Source: Rhodospirillaceae bacterium
GTDB taxonomy: Bacteria; Pseudomonadota; Alphaproteobacteria; Reyranellales; Reyranellaceae
Direction of reading: 5' to 3'
Length of the DNA stretch: 48,299 nt
Assembly (NCBI GenBank): GCA_009772935.1
Contig: WOUR01000040.1
Span: forward strand, 1-48,299
Shown: positions 24,205 to 32,858 of the stretch, piece by piece
Layout of the letters: every line of letters begins with the position of its first letter
Numbering within the stretch: position 1 is the first letter of the stretch
The notes under the pieces: model-generated
Database searches by the model: none
Told to the model about the DNA's origin: nothing
What the model saw: only the letters and a program-made list of their open reading frames with translations
Program-made: the position numbers and the translations under genes

Positions 24205-25812
24205 ATGACCGACAATTCTGCTTCCGATTTCGCCCGCCGCGCGCGCGAGAACCAGGCACGGCTCGCATCGGCCCTTCGGCCCAGCTATGACTTCATCGTC
24301 TGTGGCGCCGGATCCTCCGGCTCCGTGATCGCCCGCAGGCTGGCGGAGAACGCCGCGGCCCGGGTCCTGCTGCTCGAAGCGGGCGGCAGCGATGAAGTCG
24401 ACGCCGTCCTGAACCCGGCCCTGTGGCCCACCAATCTCGGTGGCGAACGCGACTGGGGCTTCAAGGCCGAACCCAACCCGCATCTCGACGGGCGGGAAAT
24501 CCCGATGTCCATGGGCAAGGGACTGGGCGGCGGATCGAGCATCAACGTCATGGTCTGGGCCCGCGGCCATCGCAGCGACTGGGAGTTCTTCGCCTCCGAG
24601 GCGGACGACGCGCGATGGGGCTACCAGAACGTTCTCGAGACCTATCGCCGGATCGAGAACTGGCAGGGCACCCCCGACCCCGCCTATCGCGGGACGGGAG
24701 GGCCGGTCTGGGTTCAGCCGGCCGCCTCGCCGAGCCCGATTGCGCTCGCGATGCTGGACGCTGCGCGCGAGCTCGACATCCCCGTCTTCGATCATCCCAA
24801 CGGACGCATGATGGAGGGAACCGGCGGCGCCGCGATCACCGACATGCTGGTGCGCAACGGCCGGCGTCATTCGCTCTACCGGGCCTACGTCCACCCCTGG
24901 CTCGACCGGCCGAACCTGACGGTCCTCACCGAGGCGCTGGTCCACCGCGTCGTCTTCGAGAACGGTCGGGCGACCGGCGTCGAGTTCCTGCACAGGGGCC
25001 GGTCGATGACGGTCGGCGCCCGCGCGGAAGTCGTGCTGTCGCTGGGCGCGATCCAGACGCCCAAGGTCCTGATGCATTCGGGGATCGGCGATCGCGCGGA
25101 GCTGGCGAGGTTCGGGATCCCCGTCGTCCAGCACCTCCCCGGTGTCGGCCGGAACCTGCAGGACCACGTGTCGTTCGGCTGCACCTGGGAATTCGCCGAA
25201 CCGCTGGCCCCCCGGAACAGCGGCAGCGAAGCGACCCTGTACTGGAAGAGCCGTCCCGACCTGGAGGCGCCGGACCTGCTGTTCTGCCAGGTCGAGTTTC
25301 CGGTCCCCAGCGAACGGACCGCCGCGCGTGGCGTGCCGGCGCACGGATGGACGATGTTCGCAGGGCTCGCCCATCCCGAGAGCCGGGGACGTCTGCGCCT
25401 GCGGAGCGCGGATCCCGCCGCGCCCCTGGCGATCGATGCCAACTTCCTGTCCGATGCAAGGGACATGACCACCGCGGCGTCCTGCATCGAGTTCTGCCGG
25501 GCGCTGGGCAACGCGCGGGCCTTCCGTCCCTTCGTCCGGGGGGAAGCCATGCCGGGTGACGTGAAGGCCGACGACCTAGATCGCTACATCCGCGAGGCGG
25601 CCGTCACCTACTGGCACCAGAGCTGTACGGCGAAAATGGGTCGCGACGAGATGTCGGTCGTCGATGGAACTCTCGCCGTGTACGGCGTCTCCGCCCTGCG
25701 GGTCGCCGACGGCTCGATCATGCCGCGGGTCACCGCCGGGAACACACAGGCGCCCTGCGCCATCATCGGCGAGCGGGCCGCCGAGATGATGCGCGAGAAA
25801 CACGGGCTCTGA
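24205..25812 (+). CDS. GMC-family FAD oxidoreductase (choline dehydrogenase-like)
   Basis: A 535-residue flavoenzyme. FAD-binding GAGSSG is at residues 34-39 within YDFIVCGAGSSG, GGSSINVMVWARGH near 110 is the GMC signature 1, GAIQTPKVLMHSGIG near 282 is signature 2, and the catalytic pair is H471 (YWHQS) with N513 (GNTQAP). The family oxidises alcohols such as choline, glucose or polyethylene glycol; the substrate is not evident. Its only neighbour in operon position is the divergent OhrR-like gene, implying control by peroxide or another electrophile. A strong hairpin follows. Confidence 0.93.
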   Translation: MTDNSASDFARRARENQARLASALRPSYDFIVCGAGSSGSVIARRLAENAAARVLLLEAGGSDEVDAVLNPALWPTNLGGERDWGFKAEPNPHLDGREIPMSMGKGLGGGSSINVMVWARGHRSDWEFFASEADDARWGYQNVLETYRRIENWQGTPDPAYRGTGGPVWVQPAASPSPIALAMLDAARELDIPVFDHPNGRMMEGTGGAAITDMLVRNGRRHSLYRAYVHPWLDRPNLTVLTEALVHRVVFENGRATGVEFLHRGRSMTVGARAEVVLSLGAIQTPKVLMHSGIGDRAELARFGIPVVQHLPGVGRNLQDHVSFGCTWEFAEPLAPRNSGSEATLYWKSRPDLEAPDLLFCQVEFPVPSERTAARGVPAHGWTMFAGLAHPESRGRLRLRSADPAAPLAIDANFLSDARDMTTAASCIEFCRALGNARAFRPFVRGEAMPGDVKADDLDRYIREAAVTYWHQSCTAKMGRDEMSVVDGTLAVYGVSALRVADGSIMPRVTAGNTQAPCAIIGERAAEMMREKHGL

Positions 25813-25823
25813 ACCGTCCCGGC

Positions 25824-25852
25824 GTCGGGGCCTCCGCGGCGGAGGCCCCGAC
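25824..25852 (+). terminator. Strong hairpin after the GMC oxidoreductase gene
   Basis: GTCGGGGCCTCCG and CGGAGGCCCCGAC form a perfect 13-base-pair stem with a CGG loop, 12 bases after the stop codon. There is no T run behind it, so if it ends transcription it does so as a GC-rich or Rho-assisted terminator. Confidence 0.6.
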
Positions 25853-25920
25853 TCTATGGGCCACGAAGTTCGCCGACCTGCCCTTGAATTGCCGCGCGGC
25901 ATCGTTAGATTTTCGCGGAC

Positions 25921-26382
25921 ATGCCTTTCCGCCGCTTCCTCGCGCCGCTGCTCGGCACCGTGATCCTCGCGATCACGGCGTTCGTGGGCACGGGCGCGGC
26001 AAGTGCTCATCCCGGGCATGCCCACGCTCACGCGCATGGGGCGTCCGCTCCGCTACAGATCTTGCCTGCCGCCGAGGAGACCGCCGTTCCGGCGCCGTCC
26101 GCGGCGATGGGCGCCGAGGTGGTCATCGAGGTTGAAGCAACAAAGCCGACGAGCTTCGACGTCGCCGTGAATGACAGGCCGGGGCGCGAGCTGCCCGACA
26201 CGGGCTGCGTCGGCATGTGCTGCGACAATACTCACTGCGGCGGGTGCGTGAAGATCGCATTCGGCAAGGCCTCGCTGCCCGCCCCCCTGCTCCGCGCCTG
26301 GTTGCCGGCCTCCGCCGAGGCCCGCAGGCTGACCGGCCGTCTGGCTGAAGGTCCGAGAAAGCCCCCCAGAACCTTCATCTGA
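25921..26382 (+). CDS. Exported His/Cys-rich protein heading the metal-efflux cluster
   Basis: A 153-residue protein with a signal peptide (cleavage after ASAH region, about residue 29). The mature start is HPGHAHAHAHG, a probable metal-binding patch. A Cys cluster CVGMCCDNTHCGGC lies near residues 96-109. No family recognised. It lies 51 bases before the adaptor gene on the same strand, so a periplasmic metal-binding role for the efflux system is inferred. The ribosome site is weak. Cysteines in the periplasm could hold copper, silver or zinc. Confidence 0.7.
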   Translation: MPFRRFLAPLLGTVILAITAFVGTGAASAHPGHAHAHAHGASAPLQILPAAEETAVPAPSAAMGAEVVIEVEATKPTSFDVAVNDRPGRELPDTGCVGMCCDNTHCGGCVKIAFGKASLPAPLLRAWLPASAEARRLTGRLAEGPRKPPRTFI

Positions 26383-26432
26383 TCTGCCTGCGCGCGCTCC
26401 TGCGCGCCGGATCACGATGAAGGATTGCTTTC

Positions 26433-28106
26433 ATGTTTGCACGTTCTGCCGCCGCACTCGCGGTGGCCCTGTCGTTCGGCATCTCACCTGCCGACGCGCA
26501 TGAGGGGCATGACCACGGCGCCGCCCCGCCCGCGGCTTCCGTCGCGGCGGCCCCTGCAGGCGCGCGCGCCGAAGTCGTCGGCACGGCGTTCGAGCTCGTG
26601 GCCGTCGCCGAGGGCGCCGGGCTCACGCTCTATCTCGACGCGTTTGCCACCAACGAACCGCTGGCCGGCGCCGACATCGTGGTGGAAACGCCCAGCGGCC
26701 CGGTAAAGGCCACGGAAGACGGCGACCGCTACCGGCTGGATGCGCCTTTCCTGGCCGAGCCCGGCCGCTTCGACCTGATCGCCACGGTGGCGGTCGGCTC
26801 CGACCTCGAGATCCTGCCGCTGACACTCGTGACGGTGGCTGCCGCCACGCCGGCGCGGGCCGGTGGTGCAAGCGCTTCGGCCTGGCTCGCCTCGTGGTGG
26901 CCCCCGCTGCCAGGCTGGGCGCTCTGGAGCCTCGTCCTGATGGTCGGGGTCGGCGCCGGGCTCGTGCTCGGCGTCGCTTTGGGCCGGCGCGGTCGCCGGA
27001 CCGCCGCCCTCCTGCTGGCGCTGCCGCTGGCGCTCGCGTGGAGCGAGCGCGCCGACGCGCATGCGGGGCATGATCATGCCGACGGCAAGACGGCGGAGGT
27101 GCCAGCCGCCGGCGAACGGGCGCAACGGCTGGCCGACGGCACGCTTTACGTGCCCAAGCCGGTCCAACGGATCTTCGGGCTGCGCACCCTCCTCACCGCC
27201 GAGGCCACGTTCCACCGCTCGATGGAACTGCCCGGCCGGATCATCCCCGATCCCAACGCGAGCGGCGTCGTGCAGGCATCGGTGGGCGGGCGATTGTCGG
27301 CCCCGCCGGGCGGCTTCCCGCGCCTCGGCGCCGCGGTGGCGAAGGGCGACGTGCTGGCCTATGTCGCGCCGCCGATCCAGCAGATCGACGTTTCCGACAT
27401 GCGCCAGCGCCAGGGCGAGCTCGACCAGCAGATCAGCATCGTCGAGACGCGCCTCGCGCGTTACGCGCGGCTGGTGTCCAGCGGCGCGGTGGCGCGGCAG
27501 ATGTACGAGGAGACCCAGCTCGAGCTGCAGGGCCTCAAGGATCGCCGCACCGCCCTCGACGCCAGCCGCCGCCAGCCGGAAGCGCTGGTCGCACCGGTCG
27601 ACGGCATCGTGGCCGACGCCTCGCCGGTCGCCGGCCAGATGGCGCAACCCAACGCCGTCATCTTCCACATCGTCGATCCGTCGCGACTCTGGGTGGAGGC
27701 ATTGAGCTTCACCGCAATCACCCCGGTGAGCGCCAGCGCCACGACCGCCGGCGGCCGCAGCCTCGCACTGGCCTTCCGCGGGTCCGGGTTCGCCGATCGC
27801 AGCCAGGCGATTCCCGTCCACTTCGCCATCGAAGGCGATACCAACGGGCTGCGGGCGGGCCAGTTCGTGACCGTGCAGGCCGCGACCGGTCAGCGGCGCC
27901 ACGGCGTCGCGGTGCCGCGCAGCGCCATCGTCCGCACCGCCAACGGCCAGGATTTCGTCTTCGAGCATACGGCGCCCGAGCGCTTCGTGCCGCGTCCCGT
28001 GCGCATCGAGGCACTGGACGGCGGCCGCGTGCTGATCGTCTCCGGCGCCGGCGCGGGACAACGGATCGTGACGCAGGGCGCCGACCTGCTCGACCACGTG
28101 CGCTAG
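26433..28106 (+). CDS. RND efflux periplasmic adaptor (CusB/CzcB-like) with an extra N-terminal module
   Basis: A 557-residue protein, longer than usual adaptors (about 380-420). Residues 1-22 are a signal peptide, then HEGHDHG; 45-135 is a small periplasmic beta-rich domain; 163-183 is a membrane helix; GRRGRRT follows; 190-209 is a second hydrophobic segment ending ADAH with HAGHDHADG. From about 235 on is the adaptor itself: barrel-sandwich (MELPGRIIPDPNASGVVQ), coiled hairpin (about 330-390, RQGELDQQISIVETRLARYARLV) and membrane-proximal part. It links the inner-membrane pump to an outer-membrane channel, which is not encoded here. Confidence 0.88.
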   Translation: MFARSAAALAVALSFGISPADAHEGHDHGAAPPAASVAAAPAGARAEVVGTAFELVAVAEGAGLTLYLDAFATNEPLAGADIVVETPSGPVKATEDGDRYRLDAPFLAEPGRFDLIATVAVGSDLEILPLTLVTVAAATPARAGGASASAWLASWWPPLPGWALWSLVLMVGVGAGLVLGVALGRRGRRTAALLLALPLALAWSERADAHAGHDHADGKTAEVPAAGERAQRLADGTLYVPKPVQRIFGLRTLLTAEATFHRSMELPGRIIPDPNASGVVQASVGGRLSAPPGGFPRLGAAVAKGDVLAYVAPPIQQIDVSDMRQRQGELDQQISIVETRLARYARLVSSGAVARQMYEETQLELQGLKDRRTALDASRRQPEALVAPVDGIVADASPVAGQMAQPNAVIFHIVDPSRLWVEALSFTAITPVSASATTAGGRSLALAFRGSGFADRSQAIPVHFAIEGDTNGLRAGQFVTVQAATGQRRHGVAVPRSAIVRTANGQDFVFEHTAPERFVPRPVRIEALDGGRVLIVSGAGAGQRIVTQGADLLDHVR

Positions 28107-28114
28107 AGGCCGGC

Positions 28115-31100
28115 ATGTTCACGTTCCTCGTCACCCGCTCCGTCGGCAACCGGCTTCTCGTCCTGGCGCTCGCCGGCGCCCTGGTGGTGCTCGGCCTCTA
28201 CACGGTGCCGCGACTGCCGGTCGACGTCTTCCCCGACCTCAATCGTCCCACGGTCACGATCATGACCGAGGCCGACGGACTCGCGCCGCCCGAGGTCGAG
28301 GTACTGGTGAGCTTCCCGATCGAGACGCAGATGAACGGTGTGCCCGGCGTCACGCGCGTGCGGTCGGTATCGGGCGTCGGCCTGTCGATCGTCTATGTCG
28401 AATTCGACTGGAACACCGACATCTACCGCAACCGCCAGCTGGTAGCCGAGCGGCTGGCCTCGGTGCGTGACCAGCTGCCAGCCGGCACCGCGCCGCAGAT
28501 GGGACCGGTCAGCTCGATCATGGGGCAGATCCTCATGCTGGCGATGACCAGCGATACGCTCTCGCCGATGGAGCTGCGCGAGGTCGCCGACTTCACGGTG
28601 CGGCCGCGACTGCTGTCCATCCCCGGCGTGGCGCAGGTCATCCCGATGGGCGGCGAAGTGCGGCAGTTCCGTGTCGCACCGCACCCCGCGGCGCTGCGGG
28701 CTCTCGGCGTGACCTACGAACAGGTCGAGAGGGCACTAGCGCAGTTCGGCACCAATGGCGGCGGCGGCTTCACCGATCTGCATGCCCGCGAATATCTGAT
28801 CCGCAACATCGGCCGCACCACCAGCCTCGACGACCTGCGCAACATCGCCGTCGCCACCGTGAACGGCAGGCCGGTGCTGCTGCACCAGGTCGCCGACGTG
28901 GGCTTCGCGCCGCGGGTCAAGCGTGGCGATGCCGGCCACATGGGCAGGCCCGCCGTCATCGTGTCGGTCGAGAAGCAGCCGAACGTCGACACGATCGCAT
29001 TGACCCGCGAGATCGAGGCGGCGGTCGCGGAGCTGGAACGCGGGCTTCCCGGCGGCACCCGGATCGACCAGGTCGTCTTCCGCCAGGCCAACTTCATCCA
29101 GACCTCGGTCGACAACGTGCGGCGCGTGCTGGTCGAGGCGGGCCTCGCCGTCGCGGTGGTGCTGTTCGCCTTCCTGCTGAACTGGCGCACGACGGCCATC
29201 TCGCTCACCGCGATCCCGCTGTCGATCCTGACGACGGCCATCGTCTTCGGGATGCTGGGCCTGTCGATCAACACCATGACGCTGGGCGGTCTCGCGATCG
29301 CGATCGGCGAGCTGGTCGACGACGCCGTGGTCGACGTCGAGAACATCCACCGGCGGCTGCGCGAGAACCGGCTCGCCGAACATCCGCGGCCGGTCTTCGA
29401 CGTCGTGGTCTCGGCCTCGCAGGAAGTCCGCTCCGGCATCGTCTACGCCACGACGATCATCGTGCTGGTGTTCGTGCCGCTGTTCGCGCTGGGCGGCATC
29501 GAGGGCCGCCTGTTCGCGCCGCTGGGCGAAGCCTACATCATCTCGATCCTGGCGAGCCTGCTGGTGTCGATCACCGTGACGCCGGTGCTGGCCTACTACC
29601 TGCTGCCCAACATGAAGCGCCTCGCCGCACCGGAAAGCCCGCTGGTGCGCGGGCTGAAGCGACGCTACGCGGCGGCGCTGGCCGGGGCGCTCGACCGGCC
29701 GCTGCCGATCGCGGCGGCGACCGCCGTCGCAGTGGCGATCGCCCTGGCCGGCGCGTTCATGCTGCCGCGCGCCTTCCTGCCGCCGTTCAACGAAGGCTCG
29801 TTCACGATCACGCTCCAGTTCAACCCCGGCGTCTCGCTGGCGGAATCCAACCGCGTCGGCCTGATCGCCGAGCGGCTGCTGCTGGACGTTCCCGAGGTGC
29901 GGCAGGTCGCGCGCCGCACCGGACGGGCCGAGCTCGACGAGCATGCCGAGGGCGTCCACTCCTCCGACATCGAGGTCGACCTGAAGCCCGGCGGCCGGCC
30001 GAAGACCGAGATCGTCGCGGACATGCGCCAGCGCCTGGCAGTGCTGCCGCTCACGACCAATGTCGGCCAGCCGATTTCCCACCGGCTGGACCACATGCTG
30101 TCGGGCGTGCGGGCGGAGATCGCCCTCAAGATCTTCGGCGACGATCTCGACACGCTGCGGAGCACGGCCGAGGCGCTTAGAGCGAAGCTCGCGGCGATCC
30201 CCGGTCTCGCCGACCTGCAGGTCGAGAAGCAGGTGCGCATCCCGCAGCTCGAGATCCGCGTCGACTATGCGCGAGCCGCGCTCTACGGCCTGCAGCCGGG
30301 CGCCGTCGTCGACCATCTCAGCCGCCTGTCGAGCGGCCGTGTCGTGAGCCGGATCGTCGACGGCTATCGCCGCTTCGACGTGGTCCTGCGGCTCGACGAT
30401 TCTACACGCACGCCCGAGCGGCTGGGCGACCTGCTGATCGAGACACCGTCGGGCTGGATCCCCGCCCGCCAGATCGCCGACATCCGCGAGACCGACGGCC
30501 CGAACCAGATCCTGCGCGAGAACGGCAAGCGCCGTGTGGTCGTGCTGGCCAACGGCGACGGCAGCCGCGACATGGCGGCCATCGTTGCCGACATACGGCG
30601 CGTTCTGGCGGAGACGCGGTTGCCCGAGGGCTATTTCAGCAGCCTCGAAGGCACGTTCCAGGCGCAGGAGGAGTCGGCGCGCACGATCGGCCTGCTGTCG
30701 ATCGCGTCGCTGTCGCTGATCTTCGCCATCCTCTACAGCCGCTACCGCTCGGCGGCGCTGGCGTCCATCATCATGGGCAGCATCCCGCTCGCCCTGATCG
30801 GCTCGGTGGCGGCGCTGGCGCTGGCCGGCCAGCCGCTGTCGGTCGCCAGCATGATCGGCTTCATCACGCTGACCGGCATCGCGGCGCGCAACGGCATCCT
30901 CAAGATCAGCCACTGGATCAACCTGTCGCTGGCGCCGGACGGGCCGGCGTTCGGCCGCGAGCTGGTCGTGCGCGGCAGTCTCGAGCGCATGACACCGGTG
31001 CTGATGACGGCGCTGTCGGCCGGGGTCGCGCTGGTGCCGCTGCTGATCGACGCGGCCACGCCGGGCAAGGAGATCCTGCACCCGGTGGCAGTGACGATCT

Positions 31101-31246
31101 TCGGCGGCCTGGTCAGCGCGACGCTGCTCGATGCGTTCCTGACGCCGATCCTGTTCCTGAAATTCGGGGCGAAGCCGCTGGAGCGCCTGCGCGCCGCCCG
31201 CGCCTCGTCCCCGGCGGCGACCGCCACGACGGCCGACGCGTTCTGA
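28115..31246 (+). CDS. Heavy-metal RND efflux pump (CusA/CzcA family)
   Basis: A 1043-residue inner-membrane proton antiporter of the HME-RND group. It has 12 expected helices and two large periplasmic loops. The helix-4 motif reads GELVDDAVVDVENIH near residue 398-412, giving the acidic residues that carry protons in metal-exporting members. LPVDVFPDLNRPTVTI near the start and GFITLTGIAARNGIL near 925 are family signatures. It should expel monovalent copper/silver or divalent zinc/cobalt ions; the neighbouring His-rich and DUF305 proteins favour copper. It starts nine bases after the adaptor stop. Confidence 0.93.
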   Translation: MFTFLVTRSVGNRLLVLALAGALVVLGLYTVPRLPVDVFPDLNRPTVTIMTEADGLAPPEVEVLVSFPIETQMNGVPGVTRVRSVSGVGLSIVYVEFDWNTDIYRNRQLVAERLASVRDQLPAGTAPQMGPVSSIMGQILMLAMTSDTLSPMELREVADFTVRPRLLSIPGVAQVIPMGGEVRQFRVAPHPAALRALGVTYEQVERALAQFGTNGGGGFTDLHAREYLIRNIGRTTSLDDLRNIAVATVNGRPVLLHQVADVGFAPRVKRGDAGHMGRPAVIVSVEKQPNVDTIALTREIEAAVAELERGLPGGTRIDQVVFRQANFIQTSVDNVRRVLVEAGLAVAVVLFAFLLNWRTTAISLTAIPLSILTTAIVFGMLGLSINTMTLGGLAIAIGELVDDAVVDVENIHRRLRENRLAEHPRPVFDVVVSASQEVRSGIVYATTIIVLVFVPLFALGGIEGRLFAPLGEAYIISILASLLVSITVTPVLAYYLLPNMKRLAAPESPLVRGLKRRYAAALAGALDRPLPIAAATAVAVAIALAGAFMLPRAFLPPFNEGSFTITLQFNPGVSLAESNRVGLIAERLLLDVPEVRQVARRTGRAELDEHAEGVHSSDIEVDLKPGGRPKTEIVADMRQRLAVLPLTTNVGQPISHRLDHMLSGVRAEIALKIFGDDLDTLRSTAEALRAKLAAIPGLADLQVEKQVRIPQLEIRVDYARAALYGLQPGAVVDHLSRLSSGRVVSRIVDGYRRFDVVLRLDDSTRTPERLGDLLIETPSGWIPARQIADIRETDGPNQILRENGKRRVVVLANGDGSRDMAAIVADIRRVLAETRLPEGYFSSLEGTFQAQEESARTIGLLSIASLSLIFAILYSRYRSAALASIIMGSIPLALIGSVAALALAGQPLSVASMIGFITLTGIAARNGILKISHWINLSLAPDGPAFGRELVVRGSLERMTPVLMTALSAGVALVPLLIDAATPGKEILHPVAVTIFGGLVSATLLDAFLTPILFLKFGAKPLERLRAARASSPAATATTADAF

Positions 31247-31274
31247 CCAACCACGAGTGAAAGAGAGGGACACC

Positions 31275-31670
31275 ATGACGAGACGACGGATCATCCTCGG
31301 CGCGGCCGCGCTGGCCACCGCGGCCATCGGGACCCTGGGGAGCACGGTGCTTCCGGCCCGCGCACACGATGCCAAAGGGCCGAACGGCGGCCAGCTCACC
31401 GACGCCGGCAAGTATCACGTCGAACTGGTCGGCAAGGGAACGCGCCTCGAAGTGTTCGTTTCCGACGCCGACGACAAGCCTCTGCCGGCCACCGGCTTCA
31501 AGGCCCTCGCGATCCTGGTGATCGACGGCAAACCGCAGCGCATCCCGCTGCAGCCCGAGGGCGCCGACCGGCTGGCCGGCCCCTTGTCGGCGCCCCTCGC
31601 ATCGCCGGCAAAGGGAGTCCTGCAGCTCACGGCCCCGGACGGGACCGTGGCGCAGGCGAAGTTCAACTGA
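31275..31670 (+). CDS. Exported small protein of the efflux cluster
   Basis: A 131-residue protein with a basic, hydrophobic signal peptide (MTRRRIILGAAALATAA, cleavage after ARA at about 30). The mature part starts HDAKGPNGGQLTDAGKYHVELVGKG and has a beta-sandwich look (LEVFVSDADDKPLP, VLQLTAPDGT). Similar proteins with a KGPNGG start are found next to heavy-metal RND pumps, function not established. The ATG at 31275 has GAGAGGGA upstream; a GTG at 31257 is also in frame. It lies 28 bases after the pump gene. Confidence 0.8.
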   Translation: MTRRRIILGAAALATAAIGTLGSTVLPARAHDAKGPNGGQLTDAGKYHVELVGKGTRLEVFVSDADDKPLPATGFKALAILVIDGKPQRIPLQPEGADRLAGPLSAPLASPAKGVLQLTAPDGTVAQAKFN

Positions 31671-31689
31671 AGCAGCACAGGAGAGAGTC

Positions 31690-32091
31690 ATGAGGAAGAT
31701 TGCGATCGCCGCCACCACCGCCCTGCTGATCTCGCTGACCGGCAACGTCTTCGCCCAGGGGCACAACCACGGCAGCGGGCCCAATGCGCAGGGCATGTCG
31801 GGGATGATGCAGGACATGATGCCCCAGCCTTCCGATTCGCCGTCCGTCCGGGCGCAGAAGGACGCGCACATGGCGATGATGAAGAACATGAACGTGCCGC
31901 TGACCGGCGACGCCGACGTCGATTTCGTGCGCGGGATGATCCCGCATCACCAGGGCGCCATCGACATGGCCCGGATCGAGCTGCAGTACGGCAAGGATCC
32001 CGAGGTCCGGAAGCTGGCGGAGAAGATCATCGCCGACCAGGAGCGGGAAATCGCCGAGATGAAGGCCTGGCTGGCCAGGCGCGGGAAATAG
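31690..32091 (+). CDS. DUF305-family periplasmic protein (CopM-like)
   Basis: A 133-residue exported protein: signal peptide to FAQG (about residue 23), His/Met-rich linker (GHNHGSG, MSGMMQDMMPQ), then a DUF305 four-helix domain with the signature GMIPHHQGAIDMARIEL (about 89-106). The family includes the copper-binding CopM. Methionine-rich segments suit Cu(I). It has GGAGAGAG ahead of the ATG and closes the efflux cluster; the next gene is convergent eight bases on. Confidence 0.9.
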   Translation: MRKIAIAATTALLISLTGNVFAQGHNHGSGPNAQGMSGMMQDMMPQPSDSPSVRAQKDAHMAMMKNMNVPLTGDADVDFVRGMIPHHQGAIDMARIELQYGKDPEVRKLAEKIIADQEREIAEMKAWLARRGK

Positions 32092-32098
32092 GCCGCGC

Positions 32099-32800
32099 CT
32101 ACGGCGGCTCCTTGCGGGACTTCGGCTTCCTGGGCTCCACCGCCGAGGTCCAGTTCACGCCTTCCATCGTCCTGAGCAGCGTCTTGGCGGTCGCCCCGTC
32201 GGCGCCGTCCTCGCCGAGCCAACTCGCCCAGACACCGTCGTCGAGGATCGCCGGCATGCGCGGCTCGTCCTCGCGCGCCTTGACCGTGCGGCGGATCAGC
32301 TCGTTGGCCGGCACCGTCACCATGACGCAGAACGGCAGCGGCGCCGGCTGGCCCTCGATCGGGTAGCGTCGCCACACGAAGGCGAAGCCGCGCGGCCGGC
32401 CGTCCTGCGGATCGATCGTCCATTGCCGCGTCTCGGACTTGCCCGAGGGCTTGGTCACCTCCTCGCCCTCGTTGAAGGTGCGGAACACCACGACGCCGCG
32501 CTGGCCGTCGTGGAACGGCTTGCGGAACGGCTCCTTGATCTCGACGGTCTCGGCACGCGCATGGATCGGCCGCGGCCGCCGCCAGTCCTTCGGATCGGGA
32601 AAGCCCCAGCGCATCGGCACGACGCGCCGCACACGCGTCTCGGCATCCCACACGATCACCGGCACCGCCGCGCCGACGCGATAGGTGACGATCTCTTCGT
32701 CTCCGCCGCCTTCATCGCCGCCGCCGCCTTCGGCCTCGAGCGGCTGCGAGAACGCGACGACCTCGCGCCAGGAAGCCTGGGCGGTGAATTTTCCACACAT
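32099..32800 (-). CDS. Divergent SRAP/HMCES-family protein (YedK-like)
   Basis: A 233-residue protein starting MCGKF; Cys2 is the residue that crosslinks abasic sites in single-stranded DNA in this family. VVPMRWGFPDP (60-70) and ARAET (81-85) are conserved. E111 (FNEG) can be aligned with the catalytic Glu of FYEW. But the Asn before ARAE is His (H80), and the His of HxRMP is Glu (EPRMP, E179). So two of four catalytic-site residues differ. It probably still acts on damaged DNA, but altered chemistry is possible. It is convergent with the DUF305 gene. Confidence 0.8.
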   Translation of the reverse strand: MCGKFTAQASWREVVAFSQPLEAEGGGGDEGGGDEEIVTYRVGAAVPVIVWDAETRVRRVVPMRWGFPDPKDWRRPRPIHARAETVEIKEPFRKPFHDGQRGVVVFRTFNEGEEVTKPSGKSETRQWTIDPQDGRPRGFAFVWRRYPIEGQPAPLPFCVMVTVPANELIRRTVKAREDEPRMPAILDDGVWASWLGEDGADGATAKTLLRTMEGVNWTSAVEPRKPKSRKEPP

Positions 32801-32858
32801 GGCGCAACGCTAGCATCGCCTGGCGCTCGCGCGCCATCGAACCCATCGCCGAGGGAGA

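Noticed and set aside
28736..31411. An 891-codon minus-strand frame opposite the efflux pump
   Set aside because: Antisense shadow of the RND pump caused by high GC at third positions; product is Arg/Gln/His-rich low complexity.
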